64,000 bases of DNA from Sphingomonas carotinifaciens (lineage in GTDB: Bacteria > Pseudomonadota > Alphaproteobacteria > Sphingomonadales > Sphingomonadaceae): the NCBI RefSeq assembly GCF_009789535.1, contig NZ_WSUT01000005.1, positions 1,265,001-1,329,000 of the forward strand, in the 5' to 3' direction. Of this stretch, positions 29,632 through 42,460 are shown in pieces (position 1 is the first letter of the stretch; the number at the start of each line of letters is the position of its first letter). Both the position numbers and the translations under genes were made by a program. The notes beneath the pieces were generated by a model. It was not told the DNA's origin and searched no databases. It was given only the letters and a program-made list of their open reading frames with translations.

Positions 29632-30497
29632 TCCGCGCCGCCGGCCGATGCCGCGCGTTCGGCGTGACGGCATGGTGTGCCCGGCGGGATCGTGCGCAGC
29701 GCCTGCCAGATCGCTTCCTGAAAGGCGGTGGCCCGTATGTCGGGCGGCAGGTCGCTGCGCGCCGGGCATTCGGCCAGGGTCACGACCCGCTCGGCCAGGT
29801 CATGCAGGACGGCGTCGCCCGGCCGGATCGTCGCCGCCGGGAAGCGGGCGGCGAGTGCGGCGCCATCCTCGCCCAGTGCAATCCGGCACGGCCCCCGGGC
29901 GGTGGTGGCAAAGAGCAGCGGCCCCATGCCGGTCGCGATCATCGTCCAGCGGATCGTCTCCCCCCTGCCGCCGTGCCGCCACGCGCTGGGCGACATGCCC
30001 AGCCGGGGCGCATCGGCGGCATAGAAGCGGCTGGGTGCGTCATGCCCGGCGGCGTAGATCGCCTCGGTCACGCTGTTTTCCGCAGCAAGCGCCGCGATCG
30101 CCCGGCCCGAGCGCAGCGCGCGGGCATAGGCGGCGGGCGTCACCCCGGTGGCGCGTTTGAACAACCGGTGGAAATGATGCGGGGCATAGCCGACCGCCTG
30201 TGCCAGCCGGTCGAGCGGCACCGCACCGTCCCGCGCCAGCATGGCTGCGGCCCGTGCGACCGCCGTCGCATCGCGCGCCACCGCGTCCGGATGGCAGCGG
30301 CGGCAGGACCGGTAGCCTGCCGCTTTTGCATCCGCGGCATCCTTGTAGAAGGCGACCTTGTCGCGTGCGGGGCGGCGCGCGGGGCAGCTCGGCCGGCAAT
30401 AGATGCCGGTGGAGCGCACCGCGACGACGAAGCGGCCGTCGGCGTCGCGGTCGCGGCTTGCAAAGGCGATCCAGGCCCGGTCCTCGTCCATGTGCAT
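29628..30497 (-). CDS. ada: Ada-type regulator/DNA repair protein with truncated methyltransferase domain
   Basis: The 289-residue product keeps the N-terminal Ada domain, whose Cys34 accepts methyl groups from phosphotriesters (zinc ligands Cys34, Cys38, Cys65 and Cys68 in GIYCRPSCPAR and YRSCRRCHP). It also keeps the AraC-type DNA-binding domain (VGYAPHHFHRLFKRATG). The Ogt-like domain begins (FQEAIWQALRTIPPG) but ends 17 residues later in TPCRHAERAASAGGAD. It therefore lacks the PCHR active site of O6-methylguanine repair. No continuation was found in other frames. Its stop codon and that of the convergent neighbour share CTAG. Confidence 0.85.
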   Translation of the reverse strand: MHMDEDRAWIAFASRDRDADGRFVVAVRSTGIYCRPSCPARRPARDKVAFYKDAADAKAAGYRSCRRCHPDAVARDATAVARAAAMLARDGAVPLDRLAQAVGYAPHHFHRLFKRATGVTPAAYARALRSGRAIAALAAENSVTEAIYAAGHDAPSRFYAADAPRLGMSPSAWRHGGRGETIRWTMIATGMGPLLFATTARGPCRIALGEDGAALAARFPAATIRPGDAVLHDLAERVVTLAECPARSDLPPDIRATAFQEAIWQALRTIPPGTPCRHAERAASAGGAD

Positions 30498-30717
30498 GAT
30501 CTAGGGTGATCGCGGCAAAACCGCATCCCGCGGATTGCGCTCAAAACGACATGGCGCCGGTATGACGATCTTGTTACCATCCCGTCATGGGAAGGGGTGG
30601 CGCAGCTTGCATCGCCGGGTTCCCGATGCTACTCGCGCGCCAACCCATCCGAGGCGCGATTTCGCGCCCCGTTCCCCATGGGGGCAACCCGTTTGTAATT
30701 ACGAGGAATTCGCGTCC
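30498..30717. promoter_or_regulatory. Upstream region of the ATP synthase operon
   Basis: This 220-bp divergent spacer between ada and atpH contains the hairpin GGCGCGATTTCGCGCC (30653-30668) and the palindrome CCCCATGGGG (30674-30683), close to the atpH start. The ribosome site is GAGGAA at 30703-30708. No clear -35/-10 pair stands out. The hairpins would lie in the 5' leader of the atp messenger. Confidence 0.4.
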
Positions 30718-31293
30718 GTGGAGATGTCCGGCGGAAATCTAGGTGGCACAGGCGGCATCCAGGCGAGCCTGGGCGGACGCTATGCGCTCGCCCTGTTCGA
30801 ACTGGCCGAGCAGGGCCGCAGCATCGACACGGTCGAGGCAAGCCTGCTGGCCGTGCGCGACGCGCTGGCCCAGTCGGCCGAGTTTCGCGACCTGACGACC
30901 AGCCCGGTCGTGGCGCGCGGCGCGGCGGTCAAGGCGGTGCTCGCCGTCGCCGACCAGTTGGGCGTCGATGCCACCACCCGCAATTTCCTGGGCGTGCTGG
31001 CGGAAAACCGTCGCCTGGGCCAGTTGTCGCAGATCATCCGCGCCTTTCGCCAGCTTGCCAGCCGCCACCGCGGCGAGACGACGGCGGAAGTCACGAGCGC
31101 CCACCCGCTGACCGACGATCAGGTCGCCGCGCTGAAGCAGCAGTTGCGCCAGCGTGTCGGCCGCGACGTCTCGGTCGACCTGTCGGTCGATCCCGCGCTG
31201 CTCGGCGGGCTGGTCGTCCGCATCGGCTCCCAGATGATCGATTCCTCGATCCGCACCCGTTTGAATGCGCTCGCCAGCGCGATGAAAGGCTGA
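30718..31293 (+). CDS. atpH: ATP synthase delta subunit
   Basis: The delta subunit links F1 to the peripheral stalk. The 191-residue product has the family segments GRYALALFELA, NFLGVLAENRRL and the C-terminal VDPALLGGLVVRIGSQMIDSSIRTRL. The upstream frame is open, but GAGGAA nine bases before the GTG at 30718 supports that start; the ATG two codons on is the alternative. It is first in atpHAGDC; the F0 genes lie elsewhere, as usual in alphaproteobacteria. Confidence 0.94.
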   Translation: MEMSGGNLGGTGGIQASLGGRYALALFELAEQGRSIDTVEASLLAVRDALAQSAEFRDLTTSPVVARGAAVKAVLAVADQLGVDATTRNFLGVLAENRRLGQLSQIIRAFRQLASRHRGETTAEVTSAHPLTDDQVAALKQQLRQRVGRDVSVDLSVDPALLGGLVVRIGSQMIDSSIRTRLNALASAMKG

Positions 31294-32829
<1,536 letters not shown>

Positions 32830-32840
32830 GTGAACCATAG

Positions 32841-32875
32841 CCCTCTCCCCGCCGGGGAGGGGGTTGGGTGAGGGG
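32841..32875. repeat. CCCTCTCCCC hairpin repeat inside the atp operon (atpA-atpG spacer)
   Basis: CCCTCTCCCC (32841-32850) faces GGGGAGGGGG, then GGTTGGGTGAGGGG. It belongs to the dispersed repeat family. There is no U-run after it, so it is not expected to stop transcription fully. It may stabilise or process the messenger. Confidence 0.65.
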
Positions 32876-32940
32876 CCGCCCCAAGCGCTTCCGTTGATGG
32901 CAACCTCCGCTCCCGGGGCGGAGGAGAAACAAGGACCAAG

Positions 32941-35324
<2,384 letters not shown>

Positions 35325-35327
35325 CAG

Positions 35328-35440
35328 GCGCCTGTCCCCTCCTGCCGCGCGCGGGAGGGGCCTGGCATGGTCCTGCGCGACGCGGGGCCTGTGCCGAACT
35401 TTTCTCCCCCAGCCCCTCCCGCGAGCGGGAGGGGGGAGCT
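35328..35440. repeat. Two hairpin repeats in the atpD-atpC spacer
   Basis: The 123-bp spacer holds CCCCTCCTGCCGCGCGCGGGAGGGG at its left and CCCCTCCCGCGAGCGGGAGGGG at its right. Both are near-perfect stems without a U-run. They interrupt an operon that is otherwise tightly spaced and may tune atpC expression. Confidence 0.65.
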
Positions 35441-35447
35441 TACCAGA

Positions 35448-35699
35448 ATGCTGCATTTCGAACTCGTCACCCCCGAAAAGCTCCTCCGCTCGGAGGAGGT
35501 GCACATGGTCGTCGTGCCCGGCACCGAGGGCGACTTCGGCGTGCTGGAGGGGCATGCGCCCTTCATGTCGACGATCCGCGACGGCGCGCTGCGTATCCAT
35601 CGCACCGAAAAGGGCGAGCCCGAGACGCTGACCATCCGCGGCGGCTTTGCCGAGGTCACGCCCAAGGGCCTGACCATCCTGGCCGAGCACGCGGCCTGA
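35448..35699 (+). CDS. atpC: ATP synthase epsilon subunit (short form)
   Basis: The 83-residue product is the beta-sandwich domain of epsilon only ([58 protein letters not shown]). The C-terminal helical domain, which inhibits ATP hydrolysis in E. coli, is missing, as is common in this order. The upstream frame overlaps the hairpin repeats; the ATG at 35448 is the first conserved start. Confidence 0.94.
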   Translation: MLHFELVTPEKLLRSEEVHMVVVPGTEGDFGVLEGHAPFMSTIRDGALRIHRTEKGEPETLTIRGGFAEVTPKGLTILAEHAA

Positions 35700-35721
35700 T
35701 CCGCGCCGCCCGGCGCGGCGG

Positions 35722-37893
35722 CTACAGGAAGCTATAGGGGTCGACGTCCACCGCGACCCTGACCTTGGGCGACCATTCCAGCGCGCCCAGCCATTCCCGG
35801 ATCACCGCCTGCACGTCGAGCGCCCGGCGCGCATGGACCAGCAGGCGGTAGCGATGACGCCCGCGCAGCATGGCGAGCGGCGCCGGGGCGGGGCCATAGA
35901 CGTGCATGCCCTCCACCTCCGGCGCGCGGCGCCCGATCAGGCTGGCGATCTCCTGCGCCGCGGCCTGCTCCTCCGACGACACCACGATCGCGGCATAACG
36001 GCCGAAGGGGGGTGCGCCGGCATCGCGCCGTGCCTCGGTTTCCGCGGCGTAGAAGGACTCGGCATCGCCGGTGACCAGCGCCTGCATGACGCCGGCCTTC
36101 GGGCTGTGCGTCTGGATGAACACCTGGCCCGGCTTCTCGCCGCGCCCGGCCCGACCCGAGACCTGACAGATCTGCTGAAAGGTCCGCTCCGCCGCGCGCA
36201 GGTCGCCGCCTTCCAGCCCCAGATCGGCATCGATCACGCCGACCAGCGTCAGGTTGGGGAAGTGGTAGCCCTTGGTGACGAGTTGCGTGCCGACCACGAT
36301 GTCGATGTCGCCTGCCTCCATCCGGCCGACAAACTCGGCTGCCTTGGCCGGGGACCAGATGGTGTCGGAGGTGACGACGGCCGTTTTCGCCTCCGGAAAC
36401 AGCGCGGCGACCTCGTCGGCGATGCGCTCGACGCCGGGACCGCAGGCGACGAGGGTGTCCTCGCCCTGGCATTCGGGACAGGCGCGCGGGGTGGGCATGA
36501 CGTGGCCGCAGTGATGACAGGCGAGGCGGCGGACGAGGCGGTGTTCCACCATCCACGCGGTGCAGTTGGGGCACTGGAAGCGGTGGCCGCAAGTACGGCA
36601 CAGCGTCAGCGGCGCATAGCCGCGGCGGTTCAGGAACAGCAGCGACTGTTCGCGCTTCTCCAGCGTCTCGGTCATCGCCTGGACGAGGCGGGGCGAAATC
36701 CAGCGGCCACGCTCTGGCGGCTCGTGGATCAGGTCGATCGCGGCAATGGCGGGCATCTCGGCGGCACCGAAGCGACCGGGCAGCTTCACCTCGGCATAGC
36801 GACCCTGTGCGACCTGCTGGCGGGTCTCGATCGCAGGGGTGGCGGAGGCGAGGATGACCGGGCACGGCTCGAACTTGCCCCGCATCACCGCCACGTCGCG
36901 GGCATGGTAATGCACGCCGTCTTCCTGCTTGAAGCTGGTTTCGTGCGCCTCGTCGACCACGATCAGCCCCAGGTTGCGATAGGGCAGGAACAGCGCGGAG
37001 CGGGCCCCCACCGTGACCAGGGCCTGACCGCTGGCGATCGCCCGCCACGCGCGTCGCCGCTGGGTCGAGCGCAGGCCCGAATGCCAGGCCACCGGCTCGC
37101 AGCCGAAACGGTCGTGAAAGCGCTTGAGGAAGGGTTCGGTGAGCGCGATCTCGGGCAGCAGGACCAGCACCTGCCGTCCCTCGCGCACCGCCTCGGCCAC
37201 TGCCTCGAAATAGACTTCGGTCTTGCCCGATCCGGTGACGCCGTCGAGCAGCACCGGCGCGAAAGCCTGCGCGGCGACATCGGCGACGAGGCGGTCGGCG
37301 GCGGCGCGCTGGTCGCCCGACAATGCGGGAACGTGATGCAGCGGATCAGGCAGGGGAAAGGGGCTGTCGATATCGACCTCCACTCCCTCGATCGCACCGA
37401 CCTTGACGAGTCCGCGGATCACCGCATCCGACACGTCGGCGATCGTCGCCAGTTCGCGGATCAGGCCCTGGCGGTCGCCGATCCGCTCCAGCGCCTGCGC
37501 CCGCTGCGGCGTCAGGCGATCGGGAACATGGCCGGTCGCGCGGTATTCAGTGGCGGTGCGCGCGCCCTCCAGCGCGGCGTTGGAGGACAGCGCCATGCGC
37601 ACCACCGCGGCGGGCGGCGCCAGATAATAATCGGCGGTCCATTCGATCAGCCGGCGCAGCGCGTCGCCCAGCGGCGGCACGTCGGCGACCCCGAGCAATG
37701 GCCGCAGGCGGTTATCGCCCACCTCCGCATCCGATGGCATCCGCTCCGGCTCCCACACCACGCCGAGCAACTGGCGGGGACCCAGGGGTGCGACGACGAT
37801 CGACCCCGGCTCGACCGTCATGCCATGCGGCACGCGGTAGTCGAGGGGACCGAGCGCGGAGTTCAGGACGAGGACGCGGGCACGCGGAGACAT
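35722..37893 (-). CDS. priA: Primosomal protein N' (replication restart helicase PriA)
   Basis: PriA is a 3'-to-5' helicase that recognises stalled forks and reloads DnaB. The 723-residue product has Walker A GVTGSGKTEVYFE, the box VDEAHETSFKQ and the eight-cysteine zinc region. That region starts CRTCGHRFQCPNC and continues through CHHCGHVMPTPRACPEC. SGRAGRGEKPG is the helicase motif VI. It is convergent with atpC. Complete and of family length. Confidence 0.97.
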   Translation of the reverse strand: MSPRARVLVLNSALGPLDYRVPHGMTVEPGSIVVAPLGPRQLLGVVWEPERMPSDAEVGDNRLRPLLGVADVPPLGDALRRLIEWTADYYLAPPAAVVRMALSSNAALEGARTATEYRATGHVPDRLTPQRAQALERIGDRQGLIRELATIADVSDAVIRGLVKVGAIEGVEVDIDSPFPLPDPLHHVPALSGDQRAAADRLVADVAAQAFAPVLLDGVTGSGKTEVYFEAVAEAVREGRQVLVLLPEIALTEPFLKRFHDRFGCEPVAWHSGLRSTQRRRAWRAIASGQALVTVGARSALFLPYRNLGLIVVDEAHETSFKQEDGVHYHARDVAVMRGKFEPCPVILASATPAIETRQQVAQGRYAEVKLPGRFGAAEMPAIAAIDLIHEPPERGRWISPRLVQAMTETLEKREQSLLFLNRRGYAPLTLCRTCGHRFQCPNCTAWMVEHRLVRRLACHHCGHVMPTPRACPECQGEDTLVACGPGVERIADEVAALFPEAKTAVVTSDTIWSPAKAAEFVGRMEAGDIDIVVGTQLVTKGYHFPNLTLVGVIDADLGLEGGDLRAAERTFQQICQVSGRAGRGEKPGQVFIQTHSPKAGVMQALVTGDAESFYAAETEARRDAGAPPFGRYAAIVVSSEEQAAAQEIASLIGRRAPEVEGMHVYGPAPAPLAMLRGRHRYRLLVHARRALDVQAVIREWLGALEWSPKVRVAVDVDPYSFL

Positions 37894-37947
37894 GGCCGCG
37901 CTATATGGGCACTGGATGACTCGTCGTGAACCCCGAAGCGTGACGGG

Positions 37948-39405
37948 TCAGGCGGCGCGTCGGCGATCACCCTTGCGACGCTCTCCGACGCGCGCACGCT
38001 TGGCGGCGTACAGGATCGCATCGGTGCGGTGGACGAAATAGCGCACCGTCTGCGTCTCGGGTGTCCACAGGCGCATGCCGACCGTGCCCGCGCACGTCAT
38101 CGTCAGGCCCTCGGCGGTCACCGACACCGACAGCGTTTCCTCCAGTTGCTGGCGGAACTGGTCGATGCGGGCGAGCAGGCCCGCATCCTCGACGATGACC
38201 GCGAATTCGTCACCGCCCAGTCGCGCGACATAGCAGTTCTGCAGCCACGGCGCGCGCAGCCGCCGGCCGACTTCGCGCAGGATGTCGTCGCCGGCCATGT
38301 GGCCCAGCGTGTCGTTGATCAGCTTGAAGCCGTCCAGATCGATCAGCGCGAGCGCCATCAGCGCGCCCGATTGGCGCGCCCGGTCGATCGCCCCCTCCAG
38401 CGCACGGTCGAAGGCGGCACGGTTGCAGATGCCGGTCAACGCGTCGGTGCTGGCGGTGCGGCGCAGCGTCATTTCCAGCGCGTGGCGATCGGTGATGTCC
38501 TGGAACACGCCGACGATCGCGGTCACCTGCCCGTCGCTTTCCTCGCGCTCGCCCATCACCCGCACGCGCCGCAGGCGGCCGGTGGCGGTGGTGAAGTCAA
38601 GCTCCAGGTCGAACGGGATGCCGGTCTCGACGGCATGGGCCACGGCATCGTTCAACTGCTGGCGCTCGCTCGCCGGATAATAGTTCATCGCGGTATCGAT
38701 ATCGGGCTCCTCGCCCAGCGGCAGTTCGTGGATGCGGAACACGCCGTCGGACCAGGATGCGATCCGCTCGGGTATCGACAGGCGCCACGATCCGATCATC
38801 GAGATGCGCTCGGCCTGCTGGAAGGTGCGGTCCTTGGCGCGCAGGTCGCTGGCCTGGCGTTCGCTGAGTTCGGCGATGTCGGTCGCCCGCCGGGCAATGG
38901 CGCGCGCCGCGATCAGCGCCTCGGCCAGCGTCGTCAGATGGCGCAGCGTCCGCATGCCCGATTCGTTGAGCGAGCGGGGCGTGGCGTCCATCACGCACAG
39001 CGATCCGATCGGCTGGGCCACGCCCTGCCGGTCGGGCGCATGGATCGGCATGCCGGCATAGAAGCGCAGGCCGTTTTCAACGACCAGCGGATTGCCGGCG
39101 AAATCGGCATCCTTGCTCAGATCGTCGACGATGAACTGGTCGGGCTTGCGGATGGTATGGTTGCAGATGGCGACGCTGCGCGGCACCTCGACCGGCAGGT
39201 CGCCGATGCCCGCCTTCACCCACAGGCGGTCGCGGTCGATCAGGGTGAGCGCGGCCAGCGGGCAGTCCAGCATGTCCGCCGCCAGGCTGACCAGCGCGTC
39301 GAACTCCCGCTCCGGCTCGCTGTCGAGCAGCGCATGCGCCTGAAGGGCCGCCATGCGCCGCTCTTCATCGAACACAGGATCGAGGGACAGGGTTGAGGAG
39401 GCCAT
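37948..39405 (-). CDS. GAF-PAS-GGDEF diguanylate cyclase
   Basis: The 485-residue signalling protein has an N-terminal GAF domain (about 25-170, with CNHTIRKPDQFIVDDL and SLCVMDATPR), a PAS domain (about 190-320) and a GGDEF domain (about 330-470). The active motif RLGGDEFAV is intact, so it should make cyclic di-GMP. The inhibitory RxxD site expected just upstream of it is absent (LQNC is there instead). That suggests no product inhibition. It lacks a membrane helix and is likely cytoplasmic. The start chosen is MASSTLSLDP. The ligands of GAF and PAS are unknown. Confidence 0.9.
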   Translation of the reverse strand: MASSTLSLDPVFDEERRMAALQAHALLDSEPEREFDALVSLAADMLDCPLAALTLIDRDRLWVKAGIGDLPVEVPRSVAICNHTIRKPDQFIVDDLSKDADFAGNPLVVENGLRFYAGMPIHAPDRQGVAQPIGSLCVMDATPRSLNESGMRTLRHLTTLAEALIAARAIARRATDIAELSERQASDLRAKDRTFQQAERISMIGSWRLSIPERIASWSDGVFRIHELPLGEEPDIDTAMNYYPASERQQLNDAVAHAVETGIPFDLELDFTTATGRLRRVRVMGEREESDGQVTAIVGVFQDITDRHALEMTLRRTASTDALTGICNRAAFDRALEGAIDRARQSGALMALALIDLDGFKLINDTLGHMAGDDILREVGRRLRAPWLQNCYVARLGGDEFAVIVEDAGLLARIDQFRQQLEETLSVSVTAEGLTMTCAGTVGMRLWTPETQTVRYFVHRTDAILYAAKRARVGERRKGDRRRAA

Positions 39406-39467
39406 GGGACCGTCTAAGATCGCCAAGGTTAACAATTCTCGTCAGATACGACAGGTCGTTGGAATAC

Positions 39468-40364
39468 ATGGACAATATGGGGCGAGACGCGGTCCTGCCA
39501 TTGGCATTCGCCGATCATCTGGCGAATGCGCGCCGCCGCTCGCCGCATACCGTGCGCGCCTATCAGGCGACGGCGGAGCGGTTGCTGGCGTTTCTGGGCG
39601 GCCATTGGGGTGGCCGGGTGGCACGGGGCGACCTGTCGCGGATCACGGCTGCGGACCTACGCGCGTTTCTGGCGCATCGGCGGGGCGAGGAGCTGTCGAA
39701 CGCATCGGCCGCGCGCGAATTGTCGGCGGTGCGCGCCTTTCTGGATTGGGCGGGGGTCGAGCCGCCGCGCCTGCGCGGGCCGCGGGTAAAGGCCGGGGTG
39801 CCGCGTCCGGTGGCGCCTGCCGACGTGCTGGCGCTGGCGGAGGAGGTGTCGGAGGATGCGCGCGAACCGTGGATCGCGGCGCGCGACTGGGCGGTGCTGA
39901 TGCTGCTGTACGGGGCGGGTCTGCGCATCGGCGAGGCGCTGGCCCTGCCGGCGGGCATATTGCCGCTGGGCGAGACGATCCGGGTGCTGGGCAAGCGCGG
40001 CAAGACGCGCATCGTGCCGCTGCTGCCGCAGGTCGCCCGCGCGGTCGAGGCTTATGCCGCCGAGCAGCCGTGGCGGCTGGAGCGCGAGGCGCCGCTGTTC
40101 CGCGGCGCGCGGGGCGGGGTGCTGTCGCCGGCGGTCGTGCGGCGCTCGGTTCGCGCGGCGCGGGCACGGCTCGACCTGGGCGACCGGGTGACGCCGCACG
40201 CGCTGCGCCACAGTTTCGCTACGCATCTGCTGGGGCGCGGCGCCGATCTGCGGCAGTTGCAGGAGCTGCTGGGTCATGCCAGCCTGAGTTCGACGCAGGT
40301 CTATACCGCGGTCGATGCCGCACACCTGCTGGATGTGTACCGCAACGCGCATCCGAGGGCCTAG
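39468..40364 (+). CDS. xerC: Tyrosine recombinase XerC
   Basis: XerC resolves chromosome dimers with XerD at dif. The 298-residue product has an N-terminal SAM-like domain and the catalytic residues Arg (GAGLRIGEAL), His-x-x-Arg (TPHALRHSFATHLL), His (LLGHASLSSTQ) and Tyr (QVYTAVD). The ATG at 39468 is two codons before an alternative at 39477. Its TAG stop lies within the left end of a 275-bp inverted-repeat element. The upstream spacer separates it from the divergent cyclase gene. Confidence 0.94.
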   Translation: MDNMGRDAVLPLAFADHLANARRRSPHTVRAYQATAERLLAFLGGHWGGRVARGDLSRITAADLRAFLAHRRGEELSNASAARELSAVRAFLDWAGVEPPRLRGPRVKAGVPRPVAPADVLALAEEVSEDAREPWIAARDWAVLMLLYGAGLRIGEALALPAGILPLGETIRVLGKRGKTRIVPLLPQVARAVEAYAAEQPWRLEREAPLFRGARGGVLSPAVVRRSVRAARARLDLGDRVTPHALRHSFATHLLGRGADLRQLQELLGHASLSSTQVYTAVDAAHLLDVYRNAHPRA

Positions 40365-40635
40365 AGCGGTTTCCGACCGATCTGCGTCATCGTGATTGCA
40401 TCAGGAAGGCTGCTGGCTAGGAGCGGCGCGAAGCAGGGGCTGGTCTGCCCCTGCGAGCGTCGCGACGACGTCCGGCGGCCTTCCTGATACAACCCCTTCG
40501 GGGCGGGCCGATTTTGGCCCAGGGCCACGTCGCTCGTCGGTCACGATGCCCCGGCATCGCTCCGCTCCTCGCTTCTTGCCCTGAACCAAAATCAGCTCCG
40601 TCACGATGGCGCAGATTGGTCGGAAACCGCTCTAG
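40361..40635. mobile_element. 275-bp nested inverted-repeat element (MITE-like)
   Basis: The first and last 35 bases (40361-40395 and 40601-40635) are inverted copies that differ at two positions only. Both differences would be G-U pairs in RNA. Inside are two further hairpins: 40396-40416 pairs with 40472-40492, and 40510-40525 pairs with 40578-40593. Each has a smaller hairpin within (GCAGGGG...CCCCTGC and GATGCCCCGGCATC). The ends begin with CTAG and hold the TAG stop codons of both xerC and dedA. There is no open frame of its own. It may be a small non-autonomous mobile element, or a conserved RNA structure. Confidence 0.65.
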
Positions 40636-41237
40636 CGCCCGGCGCGCGGCTTCCAGGTCACGACGCGCCAGACATAGCCGATGACGATCATCACGGTCAG
40701 CGCGACGGCGGCCGGGCCGACATACCGGTCCAGCACCTCGAAGCGCGATCCCAGCAACAGCCCGGCATAGGCGAGGATCGCGTTCCAGATCGTGCTGCCC
40801 GCAAAGGTCCACACCAGGAAGCGCCATAGCGGCATCCGCGTCATGCCCGCGGGCAGCGAGATGATCGTGCGAAAGGCGGGCATGAAGCGGAAGACGAACA
40901 CCACCCACTGCCCATGCTTGACGAAGAAGCGGTGCAGCCGCTCGACATCTTCCCATTCCATCGTCAGCCAGCGGCCGTGCCGGTCGACAAAGGGGCGGAA
41001 GCGTTCATAGCCGATATGGCGGCCGATATAATACCAGAAGTAGTTGCCGACCGTGGTGCCCAGCGTTCCCCACAGGATCAGCGGGATCATCGTCATGTCC
41101 CCGCGCGCCACCGCCATGCCGCCCAGCCCCATGATGACCTCGGACGGCACCGGCGGCACGATATTTTCCAGCGCCATCAGCAGGAAGATGCCGAAATAGC
41201 CGCCCCAGGCGATCAGGTTCAGGATGAAATCGGTCAT
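40632..41237 (-). CDS. DedA family membrane protein
   Basis: The 201-residue protein is of the DedA/SNARE-associated family, membrane proteins linked to lipid flipping and envelope homeostasis. It shows the family motifs ENIVPPVPSEVIMGLGG, WGTLGTTVGNYFWYYIGRHIG and FRFMPAFRTIISLPAGMTRM. It has four to five hydrophobic helices. Its stop codon is inside the right end of the repeat element. Confidence 0.92.
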   Translation of the reverse strand: MTDFILNLIAWGGYFGIFLLMALENIVPPVPSEVIMGLGGMAVARGDMTMIPLILWGTLGTTVGNYFWYYIGRHIGYERFRPFVDRHGRWLTMEWEDVERLHRFFVKHGQWVVFVFRFMPAFRTIISLPAGMTRMPLWRFLVWTFAGSTIWNAILAYAGLLLGSRFEVLDRYVGPAAVALTVMIVIGYVWRVVTWKPRAGR

Positions 41238-41290
41238 GTGCTGGTAGGATTACCCGTTGGGAGGGGCGGGGGTTCCCGTTGAAAGCGCTT

Positions 41291-41439
41291 CCTCTCCCCC
41301 TTGGGGAGAGGGAAGGGGCCCGCTGCCGTAAGGCAGTGGGAAGGGTGAGGGGATGCCAAGCAGCACAGCACTGTTGGTCTGCCCCTCACCCTCCCACCGC
41401 TTCGCGGCGGGCCCCTCCCTCTCCCCGTAGGGGAGAGGG
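41291..41439. repeat. Composite intergenic repeat between dedA and gshB
   Basis: Two CCTCTCCCC hairpins (41291-41311 and 41417-41439) flank a copy of the 20-base sequence GGGTGAGGGGATGCCAAGCA at 41343-41362, also found inverted at 8960-8979. An inner hairpin CCCACCGCTTCGCGGCGGG is also present. Almost the whole 205-bp spacer is repeat. Confidence 0.7.
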
Positions 41440-41442
41440 GGT

Positions 41443-42390
41443 TCAGGCCAGCTTGCGCTCGATCGCGTCCCAGATCAGGCCCGCGACATCGGTGCCGTCG
41501 AACCGTTCGATCGCGACGATGCCGGTGGGGGAGGTGACGTTGATTTCGGTCAACCATTCGCCGCCGATCACGTCGATGCCGACGAACAACAGGCCGCGGG
41601 CGCGCAGTTCGGGGCCGAGCGCTTCGCAGATTTCGCGTTCGCGCGCCGTGAGTTCGGTCTTTTCCGCCGATCCGCCGACCGCCAGGTTGGAACGGATCTC
41701 GCCCTCGCCGGGCAGGCGGTTGATCGCACCCGCCACCTCGCCATCGACCAGCACGATGCGCTTGTCGCCCTTGGCGACGGCCGGCAGGAATGCCTGGATC
41801 ATGTGCGGCTCGCGCCATGTCTGGTTGAACACTTCGATCAGCGCCGACAGGTTGGCGCCGTCGCTGCCGACCTTGAAGATCGCCTTGCCGCCATTGCCGT
41901 GCAGCGGCTTCACCACGATCTCGCCATGCTCGGCCAGGAAGGCGCGTGCTTCCTCCAGCGAGCGGGTGACCAGCGTCGGCGGCATGAAGCGCGCATAATC
42001 GAGCACGAAGACCTTTTCGGGTGCGTTGCGGACCTGGACGGGGTCGTTCACCACCAGCGTCTTGTGCACGATCCGCTCCAGCAGGTGCGTGGCGGTGATA
42101 TAGCCGAGGTCGAAGGGCGGGTCCTGCCGCATCAGCACCACGTCCGCCTCGTCGCCGAGGTCGAGCCTGACCGGTGCGTCGAAGTGGAAATGGTCGCCGG
42201 CCACCCGCTGCACGGTGACCGGATGCGCCTTTGTCCACAGCCGGCCGTCGGACCAGTTCAGGTCCCCGGCGGCGTAATGGAACAGCCGGTGGCCGCGCGC
42301 CTGCGCCGACAGCATCAGCGCGAAGGTGGAATCGCCCTCGATGTTGATCTGGTCGAGCGGGTCCATCTGGACGGCGACGTTGAGCGGCAT
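41443..42390 (-). CDS. gshB: Glutathione synthetase
   Basis: GshB ligates glycine to gamma-glutamylcysteine with ATP. The 315-residue ATP-grasp enzyme has VAVQMDPLDQINIEGDSTF, LMRQDPPFDLGYITAT, KPLHGNGGKAIFKV, the loop NLAVGGSAEKTEL and the C-terminal INVTSPTGI. The frame opens upstream into the next gene; the family N-terminus and AAAGGA seven bases before indicate the ATG at 42390. The stop lies next to the repeat. Confidence 0.96.
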   Translation of the reverse strand: MPLNVAVQMDPLDQINIEGDSTFALMLSAQARGHRLFHYAAGDLNWSDGRLWTKAHPVTVQRVAGDHFHFDAPVRLDLGDEADVVLMRQDPPFDLGYITATHLLERIVHKTLVVNDPVQVRNAPEKVFVLDYARFMPPTLVTRSLEEARAFLAEHGEIVVKPLHGNGGKAIFKVGSDGANLSALIEVFNQTWREPHMIQAFLPAVAKGDKRIVLVDGEVAGAINRLPGEGEIRSNLAVGGSAEKTELTAREREICEALGPELRARGLLFVGIDVIGGEWLTEINVTSPTGIVAIERFDGTDVAGLIWDAIERKLA

Positions 42391-42460
42391 GGTGATCCTT
42401 TCGGAAAGATGGTCGTCGCGGCATGTAGGGGGCGGCATCGGCCCTGTCATCCGGAGGGGC

